The notes beneath the pieces were generated by a model, which was not told the DNA's origin, searched no databases, and saw only the letters and a program-made list of their open reading frames with translations. This document shows positions 1 through 4,953 of a DNA stretch of 5,003 nt, in pieces. Source of the DNA: an uncultured Clostridia bacterium (GTDB lineage Bacteria > Bacillota_A > Clostridia > Christensenellales > Aristaeellaceae). The translations under genes and the position numbers were made by a program. The stretch is taken from NCBI GenBank assembly GCA_945871545.1, contig CAMBWJ010000172.1, positions 1-5,003 of the forward strand, written 5' to 3'. The first letter of the stretch is position 1. Each line of letters begins with the position of its first letter.

Positions 1-76
1 CGATCATGACCACGAAGATGGCGGCCATGCCCTTGCCGGTGATGATCAGGGACTGCAATACGTTGGAAAGATTCAT
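1..76 (-). CDS. Sodium-pump decarboxylase gamma-like small subunit (N-terminal part only)
   Basis: Only the first 25 codons are in the window; the gene continues past the left edge. The visible protein begins MNLSNVLQSLIITGKGMAAI and goes on FVVMI. This is the short N-terminus plus start of a single membrane helix typical of the OadG/gamma family (PF04277), small membrane proteins that hold the carboxyltransferase to the beta subunit of Na+-pumping decarboxylases. The start is an ATG preceded, with a 7-base gap, by GAGGAGG (84-90). That ribosome binding site overlaps the TGA stop of the beta subunit gene, so translation is probably coupled. The family call rests on the helix pattern, the conserved G-x-GM-x-x-IF look and the position directly after a beta subunit gene. 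A different small membrane protein is possible but less likely. Confidence 0.72.
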   Translation of the reverse strand, partial: MNLSNVLQSLIITGKGMAAIFVVMI

Positions 77-83
77 CTGCGCA

Positions 84-90
84 CCTCCTC
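84..90 (-). promoter_or_regulatory. Ribosome binding site of the gamma-like subunit, overlapping the upstream stop codon
   Basis: On the minus strand GAGGAGG lies 7 bases before the ATG at 76 and shares two bases with the TGA (89-91) that ends the beta subunit. This overlap fixes the start of the small gene and suggests the two subunits are made in coupled fashion. Confidence 0.8.
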
Positions 91-1180
91 AGCCCACCAG
101 GGAGATAATCAGTCCGCCGACGATGGCGGAGGCGATCTGTCCGGCGACGTTCGCGCCCGCCGCGTGCATCAGCAGGTAGTTGTAGGGATCCTCCTTCAGG
201 CCCATCTTGTGCACCACGCGGGAGGCCATGGGGAAGGCGGAGATGCCCGCCGCGCCGATCATGGGGTTCATCTTTTCCTTGCGGAACAGATTGAGGAACT
301 TCACGAACAGCACGCCGCCGAAGGTGTCGAAGATGAAGGCCACCAGGCCCAAGCCCAGGATCATCAGGGTCTCCAGCCGCAAAAAGGCCTCGCCCTGCAT
401 GGAAATGGCCACGGTGATGCCCAGCAGCAGCGTAATCAGGTTCGCCAGCACCTTCTGGGCGGCCTCGGAGAGGGCGTTGAGCACCCCGCACTCGCGGATC
501 AGGTTGCCGAACATCAGAAAGCCCACCAGCGAGGCCGACGCGGGGGCCACCAGCGCCGCGATCATCGTGACACAGATGGGGAAGAGGATGCGCAGCGTGC
601 GAGACACGTCCGCGGGGTTGTAGTCCATGTGAATCCGGCGCTCCTTCTGGGTGGTGATGAGCCGGATGCAGGGGGGCTGGACGATGGGCACCAGCGCCAT
701 GTAGGAATAGGCGGCGACGATGATCGCGCCGATGTACTTCGTGCCGAAGTGGTTGGCCACCACGATGGAGGTGGGGCCGTCCGCCGCGCCGATGATGGCG
801 ATGGAGGCGGCGTCGGTGAGCTCAAAGCCCATGAGGCTGGCCATAATCAGCGTGAAGAAGATGCCGAACTGTGCCGCCGCGCCGATCAGAAGCAGGCTGG
901 GGTTGGACAGCAGCGGGCCGAAGTCGATCATCGCGCCGATGCCGATGAACAGCAGCAGCGGAAACAGCTCGTTTGCGATGCCGGCGTTGTACAGCGTCTC
1001 CAGAACCGCGTTCGCGCCGGAGAAGGGAAGGTTCACCAGAATCGCGCCGAAGCCCATCGGCAGCAGCAGCGTGGGCTCCATGTCCTTCTTGATGGCCAGA
1101 TAGATCAGTATGCCGCCGATGGCCCACATCACCGGCATCTGCCAGGTGATGGCTTGCAGATTCGTCAGGAAGCTGTCCAT
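89..1180 (-). CDS. oadB: Sodium ion-translocating decarboxylase, beta subunit
   Basis: This 363-residue polytopic membrane protein belongs to the OadB/GcdB/MmdB family (PF03977). It decarboxylates carboxybiotin on the biotin carrier and uses the energy to pump Na+ out across the cytoplasmic membrane. The family signature GAADGPTSIV is at residues 131-140 (Asp134 matches the aspartate implicated in Na+ and proton handling in characterised OadB). The second conserved segment HAAGANVAGQIAS is at 339-351 (Asn344, Ser351), and conserved RILFPIC at 197-203. Roughly nine or more hydrophobic segments are visible, with a charged cytoplasmic stretch at about 178-195. Length is at the short end of the family but both ends look intact. 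The ATG is preceded by AAGGAGG (1185-1191). It is the first gene after a strong promoter and is followed by a gamma-like subunit. The true substrate (oxaloacetate, methylmalonyl-CoA or glutaconyl-CoA) is set by a carboxyltransferase not in the window, so the symbol is generic. Confidence 0.95.
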   Translation of the reverse strand: MDSFLTNLQAITWQMPVMWAIGGILIYLAIKKDMEPTLLLPMGFGAILVNLPFSGANAVLETLYNAGIANELFPLLLFIGIGAMIDFGPLLSNPSLLLIGAAAQFGIFFTLIMASLMGFELTDAASIAIIGAADGPTSIVVANHFGTKYIGAIIVAAYSYMALVPIVQPPCIRLITTQKERRIHMDYNPADVSRTLRILFPICVTMIAALVAPASASLVGFLMFGNLIRECGVLNALSEAAQKVLANLITLLLGITVAISMQGEAFLRLETLMILGLGLVAFIFDTFGGVLFVKFLNLFRKEKMNPMIGAAGISAFPMASRVVHKMGLKEDPYNYLLMHAAGANVAGQIASAIVGGLIISLVG

Positions 1181-1212
1181 GGTTCCTCCTTGCGTGTTTC
1201 AGAATATGTGCG

Positions 1213-1268
1213 CTCCGGGCGGGGGTTCGGTGTCTCAGGATATGCAAAATTGCGCCCGCCAACCGGAG
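1213..1268 (-). promoter_or_regulatory. Leader hairpin in the 5' untranslated region of the decarboxylase operon
   Basis: In the leader RNA, CTCCG-GTT-GGCGGG (1255-1268) can pair with CCCGCC-CGGAG (1213-1223). This gives 11 base pairs with a three-base bulge, beginning within the first bases of the predicted transcript. It uses the same GGCGGG segment as the promoter-spanning inverted repeat, so the two structures exclude each other. It may protect the RNA end or regulate expression. I do not recognise a known riboswitch. Confidence 0.35.
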
Positions 1269-1295
1269 TCTACCTATGATATACCGTCGGCGGGC
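1254..1295 (-). repeat. Inverted repeat bracketing the -10 box; possible weak terminator or operator
   Basis: On the minus strand GCCCGCCGAC (1286-1295) pairs with GTTGGCGGGC (1254-1263), ten pairs with one G-U. One arm lies in the promoter spacer and the other just after the start site. In read-through RNA from the upstream gene this would form a hairpin followed by a few U residues (near 1244-1253), a weak terminator at best. As DNA it could be an operator. Neither role is proven by sequence. Confidence 0.45.
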
Positions 1296-1304
1296 TTTTG
1301 TCAA
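1276..1304 (-). promoter_or_regulatory. Sigma-A type promoter of the decarboxylase operon
   Basis: On the minus strand a perfect -35 TTGACA (1299-1304) is separated by 17 bases from TATCAT (1276-1281, five of six consensus bases). Transcription would start near 1269, giving a leader of about 90 bases before the beta subunit ATG. The -35 overlaps the TGA stop codon (1301-1303) of the upstream phospholipase-like gene, so the operon has its own promoter tucked against the previous gene. Confidence 0.8.
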
Positions 1305-2068
1305 TTGATTTCGTGTTCTCTTCCTGCAAAATCGGGGGCGGTCCACTTGTCCAGCGGCGCGTCCGCGTCGATGGCGGAGAAGTAGCGCTCCAGCTGCTCC
1401 GCCGCCTCGTCAACGCAGTCCCGGAGCTTGTTATCCAGCATCTCGATGCCCCGGCGGACGCCCTCCGATGGCTCCGCATGGGGAATGATGCCATCCCAGG
1501 CAGCGCTCAGCTTGCCCGGCAGACTCGCCAGGAAGCGCCCGTTCTGCAAGACCAGCGCCCGGCGCAGGGCCCAGTAGACGCGCACGTCGGCGCGGTACTG
1601 ACGGGGCGTGAGGCTTTTGTACATCTGCACCGCTGCGCGGCAGTCCGCGTCGCCGGGAAAGATGCGCTTCGGAAGCTCCCCCGCGCCCCGCTGGTACAGC
1701 TCCCGGTCGTAGGCGGCCTCCAGCGGCAGGTGCTTCGCCTCGCCCCGCGCGTCCATGGCCTTGAGTTCCGGGTGGCAGAGCCTGTCCAGCGCGTAGTGGG
1801 TGAAGAAGCCCGCGGCGTAGTCCGCAGCGCCGGGCATGTCTCTGCGCACGGCCTCGCGCATGCGCTCCAGCGCCACAAAGCCCGGCTGGCGGTGCAGCCC
1901 GAAGCCCTCGGCCCGGTGGCTGGCGTTGAGATCGGTGAACAGCGGGTCCGGGCCGAAGGTGCCCAGGCGAAAGGCCGTGGAGTCGGGGTCGATGCGGCTG
2001 CGCAGACGGCGTTCCGTCGCCGCCAGCACCCGCCTTCCAAAGAGATAGTGTGCAAGCTGATCGGGCAT
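1301..2068 (-). CDS. Zinc-dependent phospholipase C family protein
   Basis: This 255-residue protein resembles the Zn-dependent phospholipase C / S1-P1 nuclease-like fold (PF00882), alpha-helical enzymes with three zinc ions that cleave phospholipid head groups. The visible likely metal ligands are His7, the GPDP motif at 39-42 (Asp41), His51, His91-x3-Asp95 in FFTHYALD, His99 and His113-x3-Glu117. This resembles the HxxxD...H...HxxxE ligand series of Bacillus cereus PLC. No signal peptide or membrane segment is seen, so unlike secreted PLC toxins it is probably cytoplasmic and its substrate is unknown. The ATG at 2068 is chosen because AAGGAGG (2075-2081) sits 6 bases upstream and the family begins near the AHYLFG motif. 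The open frame extends to 2242, but that part is only the other frame of cls. It follows cls by 29 bases, so both are probably co-transcribed, linking it to membrane lipid metabolism. Confidence 0.85.
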   Translation of the reverse strand: MPDQLAHYLFGRRVLAATERRLRSRIDPDSTAFRLGTFGPDPLFTDLNASHRAEGFGLHRQPGFVALERMREAVRRDMPGAADYAAGFFTHYALDRLCHPELKAMDARGEAKHLPLEAAYDRELYQRGAGELPKRIFPGDADCRAAVQMYKSLTPRQYRADVRVYWALRRALVLQNGRFLASLPGKLSAAWDGIIPHAEPSEGVRRGIEMLDNKLRDCVDEAAEQLERYFSAIDADAPLDKWTAPDFAGREHEIN

Positions 2069-2097
2069 GATCTGCCTCCTTGCGTGGGAATCGAAAA

Positions 2098-3645
2098 TTA
2101 CAGCAGCGGCGCCAGCAGGCGCAGCAGGCTCTGCACCAGGCGGGTGCGCAGCGGACGGCTCCGGCTGTAATCCGCCGTGACCTCCCGGCAGCGAGGGAAG
2201 GTGGCCTCGAAGTCGGCGCGCACGTCCCGCACCGCGCTGCATCGGTACATCAGCACCGCATCCTCAAAGTGCAGATACAGGCTGCGATAGTCCAGGTTGA
2301 TGGTACCCACGACGGCGGTGCTGTCGTCGGAGACCATCTGCTTGGCGTGCATGAAGCCGGGAGTGAATTCGTAGATGCGCACGCCGCAGCGCGCCAGCTG
2401 GGCGTAGTAGGAGCGGGTCAGGCGATACACCAGCTTCTTGTCCGGGATCCCCGGCGTGATGATGCGCACGTCCACGCCCCGCTTCGCCGCCAGCGTCAGC
2501 TCCTCGGTCATCTCGTCGTCCAGAATCAGGTAGGGCGTGGTGATCCAGCAGTAGCGCCGGGCGTTCTTCAGCACGTTCATGTACACGTTCTCGCCCACGC
2601 GCTCGTCGTCCAGCGGGGAATCGGCGTAGGGCTGCACGTAGCCGTCGGAGAGGTTCTTGTCCTGATCCTTGCAGATATAGCGCTGGAAGTCGCTCTCCAT
2701 GCGTTTTTCCGCGTTCCACATCTCCAGAAAGATCAGCGTCAGGCTGCGCACCGCGTCGCCCCGCAGCAGCACGCCCGTGTCCTTCCATTCGCCGTAGGGA
2801 TGCACTCGATTGAAATACTCGTCCGCCAGGTTGTAGCCGCCGGTGAAACCCACCCTGCCGTCGATCACGGTGATCTTGCGGTGGTCGCGGTTGTTCATGA
2901 AGGCGCTGGCGATGGGCAAAATCGGGTTGAAGGCCCTGCACTGGATGCCCTGCGCCTCCATGCGGCGCACAAAGCCGTGGTCGATGAAGGCCACGCTGCC
3001 CACATCGTCGTAGAACAGGCGCACCTCCACGCCCGCGCGGGCGCGCTCGGCCAGAATCTCCTCGATCTCGAAGAAGCTGGAGGAGCACTCGATGGCGTGA
3101 TACTCCATGAAGATGAACTTTTTCGCCTTCTTCAGCTCCGCCTTCAGCGCCCCGAAGGCCGCATCAGTGTTGGCGTGAAACTCCACCTGGGTGTTGCGGT
3201 AGGCGGGGAACTTGCACCAGGCCTGCAGATAGCGCATCTGCGCCGCCGCGCCCGCGTCCTCCACCTCCAGCGCATGCAGCACGTCCGGATCCTGCTGCAA
3301 ATTCAGAATCAGGCTGCGGTCGATGCTCTCGTAGCGCTTGCGCATGGTGTAGGTGGCCCAGGGCTGGCCCACCAGCAGGTACAGGATCAGCCCCAGCACC
3401 GGAAAGGTGAGCACCAGCAGAATCCACAGGTTCTTGGAGGCCGCGCTGCGCCGCTGGTTGATGATGGCCACCGCCACGATCAGCGCCAGTATCTCCGTGA
3501 CGAGCTGCACGTAGGGGAACGACGTTCCGGCGCGGTCGAGCAGATAGACGATCCAGCCGATCTGCAGGCACAGCGCCAGCGCGGCGAAAAACGCCCTGCC
3601 GATGCTGTTCTTCACATCCCGTGATTCCTTCCTGCGGTCGTTCAT
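2098..3645 (-). CDS. cls: Cardiolipin synthase (phospholipase D family)
   Basis: This 515-residue membrane enzyme joins two phosphatidylglycerol molecules into cardiolipin plus glycerol. The N-terminus has three hydrophobic segments at about residues 17-35, 48-63 and 73-92, matching the PLDc_N membrane anchor. Two HKD catalytic motifs follow: HRKITVID (His255, Lys257, Asp262) with the trailing GFTGGYNLADEY, and HAKQMVSD (His433, Lys435, Asp440) with GTINLDYRS. Length is normal for bacterial Cls and both active sites are complete. The start at 3645 is preferred because GGGGAGGG (3653-3660) lies 7 bases upstream and the frame then begins with a short charged N-terminus before the first helix. 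The open frame continues to an ATG at 3729 but lacks a ribosome binding site there. It is the first gene of a unit with the phospholipase C-like gene. Its promoter lies in 3646-3830 but is not clear; a TATGAT at 3683-3688 is a -10 candidate without a convincing -35. Confidence 0.95.
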   Translation of the reverse strand: MNDRRKESRDVKNSIGRAFFAALALCLQIGWIVYLLDRAGTSFPYVQLVTEILALIVAVAIINQRRSAASKNLWILLVLTFPVLGLILYLLVGQPWATYTMRKRYESIDRSLILNLQQDPDVLHALEVEDAGAAAQMRYLQAWCKFPAYRNTQVEFHANTDAAFGALKAELKKAKKFIFMEYHAIECSSSFFEIEEILAERARAGVEVRLFYDDVGSVAFIDHGFVRRMEAQGIQCRAFNPILPIASAFMNNRDHRKITVIDGRVGFTGGYNLADEYFNRVHPYGEWKDTGVLLRGDAVRSLTLIFLEMWNAEKRMESDFQRYICKDQDKNLSDGYVQPYADSPLDDERVGENVYMNVLKNARRYCWITTPYLILDDEMTEELTLAAKRGVDVRIITPGIPDKKLVYRLTRSYYAQLARCGVRIYEFTPGFMHAKQMVSDDSTAVVGTINLDYRSLYLHFEDAVLMYRCSAVRDVRADFEATFPRCREVTADYSRSRPLRTRLVQSLLRLLAPLL

Positions 3646-3688
3646 CCCCCGGCCCTCCCCGTTGATCTGCCATTTGCGTACCATCATA

Positions 3689-3774
3689 TCGCCGCAGGGT
3701 AAACTTCGTATAAACTTTGCCGATGCCATCCTGAAAAGTATTCCAAAATCTGCGCCGTTCCATTCGCCGCAGGG
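3689..3774. repeat. Pair of 11-base direct repeats in the divergent intergenic region
   Basis: TCGCCGCAGGG occurs at 3689-3699 and again at 3764-3774, 75 bases apart, with similar A/T-rich flanks (AT and TAAA, TT and AAAT). The left copy abuts the candidate cls -10 box. Such paired sites could bind a regulator, but only the repetition is shown by the sequence. Confidence 0.35.
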
Positions 3775-3791
3775 AAATTTTCACGGGGGAC

Positions 3792-3820
3792 TGTACAGCG
3801 CACGGAACCTGTGCTATAAT
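3792..3820 (+). promoter_or_regulatory. Promoter of the DUF134-NifX fusion gene (extended -10)
   Basis: A perfect TATAAT (3815-3820) is preceded by TGC, the extended -10 motif. Seventeen bases further upstream is TGTACA (3792-3797), matching the -35 consensus at four of six positions. The -35 lies inside the perfect palindrome CTGTACAG (3791-3798), which might serve as an operator half or whole site. The start would be near 3827, leaving a leader of about 25 bases that contains the ribosome binding site. Confidence 0.75.
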
Positions 3821-3837
3821 CGACATATGACGGAAAC

Positions 3838-3844
3838 AAGGAGG
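3838..3844 (+). promoter_or_regulatory. Ribosome binding site deciding a GTG start
   Basis: AAGGAGG is 8 bases before the GTG at 3853 and 6 bases before an overlapping ATG at 3851 in another frame. The GTG frame gives the family N-terminus MPRPQRRRR and the long gene. The ATG frame stops after 32 codons at 3949. Confidence 0.8.
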
Positions 3845-3852
3845 CGACGGAT

Positions 3853-4605
3853 GTGCCGAGACCCCAGCGACGCCGGAGAATCTGCTTCGAGCCGGAGGTG
3901 TGCCGCTTCGCTCCGGAGAGCGGTGCGGAGGGCCGCACAGTGGTGCTGAGTCTGGACGAATTCGAGGTGATTCGCCTGGTGGACGCGCAGGGCTGCACCC
4001 ATGAGCAGTGCGCCGCGCAGATGGAGATCTCCCGCACCACGGTGACGGAGATCTGCGAGCGCGCGCGACGCAAGATCGCGGACTGCCTGGTCAACGGCCG
4101 GGCGCTGGTGATCGAGGGCGGTAATGTTCGCGTCTGCGACGGCTCGGCGGCGTGCTGCTGCGGGCCCTGCCGCTTCCGCAAATCGACCATGGAACATGAG
4201 GAGGACGGAAACATGCGCATTGCAGTGACCTATGACAACGGAGAAATCTTTCAGCACTTCGGCCACACGGAGCAGTTCAAGCTCTACGAGGTGCAGGACG
4301 GCAAGGTGGTTCGCAGCCAGGTGATCGACACCCTGGGCAGCGGTCACGGCGCGCTGGCGGGCTTTCTGCGCCTGCACGAGGTGACGGTGCTGATCTGCGG
4401 CGGCATCGGCGGCGGCGCGCGCATGGCGCTGGAGCAGGCGGGCATCCGTCTGTACGGCGGCGTGCAGGGCAGCGCGGACGCGGCGGTGCAGGCCTTCATC
4501 GACGGCAAGCTTACATACGACCCGGACGTGATGTGCAGCCACCACGACCACGGCGAGGGCCACAGCTGCGGCGACCACGGCTGCGGCAACCACGGCTGCC
4601 ACTGA
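3853..4605 (+). CDS. DUF134 (UPF0251) - NifX-like fusion protein with His/Cys-rich tail
   Basis: The protein has 250 residues. Residues 1-92 match UPF0251/DUF134 (PF02001): the MPRP start, VVLSLDEFEVIRL (30-42), a helix-turn-helix at about 48-72 (EQCAAQMEISRTTVTEI) and the closing VNGRALVIEGG (80-90). A Cys cluster follows (Cys95, 101, 102, 103, 106). From Met121 a complete dinitrogenase iron-molybdenum cofactor domain (PF02579, NifX/NifB C-terminal type) runs to about 225, with MRIAVTYDNG, FGH (136-138) and ICGGIGGGAR (181-190). The tail 228-250 has four Cys and seven His (CSHHDHGEGH, then CGDHGCGNHGCH), which looks metal-binding. This domain pairing occurs in clostridia, so the fusion is not new in itself. 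No nif genes are nearby, so a role in nitrogen fixation is not supported; a metal- or Fe-S-linked DNA-binding protein is the inference. It is apparently monocistronic and followed by tandem hairpins. Alternative: two products through an internal start at 4213. Confidence 0.9.
   Translation: MPRPQRRRRICFEPEVCRFAPESGAEGRTVVLSLDEFEVIRLVDAQGCTHEQCAAQMEISRTTVTEICERARRKIADCLVNGRALVIEGGNVRVCDGSAACCCGPCRFRKSTMEHEEDGNMRIAVTYDNGEIFQHFGHTEQFKLYEVQDGKVVRSQVIDTLGSGHGALAGFLRLHEVTVLICGGIGGGARMALEQAGIRLYGGVQGSADAAVQAFIDGKLTYDPDVMCSHHDHGEGHSCGDHGCGNHGCH
4198..4215 (+). promoter_or_regulatory. Internal ribosome binding site and in-frame ATG at the domain junction
   Basis: GAGGAGG (4198-4204), an 8-base gap and ATG (4213-4215) form a full initiation site inside the fusion gene. 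The ATG is codon 121 and opens exactly at the first residue of the NifX-like domain (MRIAVTYDNG). It could give a separate 130-residue NifX-like protein with the metal-binding tail. Its fit is as good as that of the gene's own start, which is a GTG. Confidence 0.6.
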
Positions 4606-4622
4606 GCGCACATACCCAAGCA

Positions 4623-4656
4623 AACACCCGCACATCCCTTTGGACGTGCGGGTGTT
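4623..4656 (+). terminator. Long hairpin after the fusion gene (no U-tract)
   Basis: The arms 4623-4637 (AACACCCGCACATCC) and 4642-4656 (GGACGTGCGGGTGTT) pair over 15 positions with one mismatch and a CTTT loop. It starts 17 bases after the stop codon. No U-run follows on the plus strand, so it may stabilise the 3' end or pause polymerase rather than terminate alone. On the minus strand it is followed by TTGCTT, so weak leftward termination is possible. Confidence 0.55.
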
Positions 4657-4682
4657 AGACTGTCGAAAAACCCCAGGAGAGC

Positions 4683-4710
4683 GCGAGAGGGCCAAAGCCC
4701 TCTCGCTTTT
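4683..4710 (+). terminator. Rho-independent terminator of the fusion gene
   Basis: A perfect 10-base stem GCGAGAGGGC / GCCCTCTCGC (4683-4692, 4697-4706) with loop CAAA is followed directly by TTTT. This is a standard intrinsic terminator for rightward transcripts, about 80 bases after the fusion gene stop. Confidence 0.8.
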
Positions 4711-4712
4711 CA

Positions 4713-4912
4713 ATCGTGGTCGGCGGCGTGTACGGCGACCACGATGCTGATTTTTCTGAAAGAAAAATCGCTACTTTGCAGTTTTTGCGACCGGAATTGC
4801 TTGCAATTCAAGCAAAAACTGCAAAGCAGTCGCGCTACTGCGCTTTATGCACCCGTCCTCGCTTGAGCGGTGACGGGCTGCCCACTGCTGGATTCAGAGA
4901 ATCGCAGTGGGC
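4713..4912. repeat. Hairpin-dense intergenic block (successive inverted repeats)
   Basis: I see no convincing gene in the 348 bases 4606-4953. This part instead holds consecutive inverted repeats: ATCGTGGTCG/CGACCACGAT (4713-4722, 4736-4745); GATTTTTCT/AGAAAAATC with a 3-base loop (4749-4757, 4761-4769); a perfect 15-base pair CTTTGCAGTTTTTGC / GCAAAAACTGCAAAG (4774-4788, 4812-4826) enclosing a smaller perfect hairpin GAATTGC-TT-GCAATTC (4794-4809); CCCGTC/GACGGG with inner CGCT/AGCG (4852-4877); and GCCCACTGC/GCAGTGGGC with inner GATTC/GAATC (4880-4912). CGCTAC recurs at 4769, 4833 and 4917. It may be a structured RNA, a dispersed palindromic repeat element or stacked terminators between convergent genes. 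I cannot name a known family. Confidence 0.7.
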
Positions 4913-4950
4913 AGGTCGCTACATGCTTTGCATGGAGCGACTGCTTTTTT
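4912..4950 (+). terminator. Rho-independent terminator closing the hairpin block
   Basis: GTCGCT-A-CATGC (4915-4926) pairs with GCATG-G-AGCGAC (4930-4941) around a TTT loop, extended by CA/TG pairs past a single bulged G. Three bases later comes a run of six T (4945-4950). It would stop rightward transcripts just before the 3' end of the convergent gene at 4954. Its presence about 240 bases beyond the first terminator suggests either read-through backup or an independent rightward transcript from the block. Confidence 0.7.
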
Positions 4951-4953
4951 CAA

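Noticed and set aside
164..1279. Long plus-strand open frame opposite the beta subunit gene
   Set aside because: The translation is His/Gln/Arg/Gly-rich with no recognisable domain, and the minus strand encodes a clear OadB protein. High GC makes such antisense frames common.
2069..2242. N-terminal extension of the phospholipase-like protein to 2242
   Set aside because: It overlaps the conserved C-terminus of cls in another frame, while a strong ribosome binding site and the family N-terminal motif support the ATG at 2068.
3646..3729. N-terminal extension of cardiolipin synthase to the ATG at 3729
   Set aside because: No ribosome binding site at that ATG; GGGGAGGG is well placed for the ATG at 3645, just before the expected membrane anchor.
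3853..4605. Evidence for a nitrogen fixation system from the NifX-like domain
   Set aside because: Stand-alone and fused NifX-like domains occur widely in non-diazotrophs, and no nifHDK, nifB or nifE/N gene is visible here.
3814..4713. Minus-strand frame of 299 codons opposite the DUF134-NifX gene
   Set aside because: Its Ala/Val-rich stretch is the reverse of the Gly/His codons of the tail, it has no ribosome binding site, and it crosses the promoter and terminators of the real gene.
4713..4950. CRISPR array or phage attachment site in the repeat-rich block
   Set aside because: The repeats are inverted pairs of differing sequence, not regularly spaced identical direct repeats, and no cas gene, integrase or tRNA is nearby.
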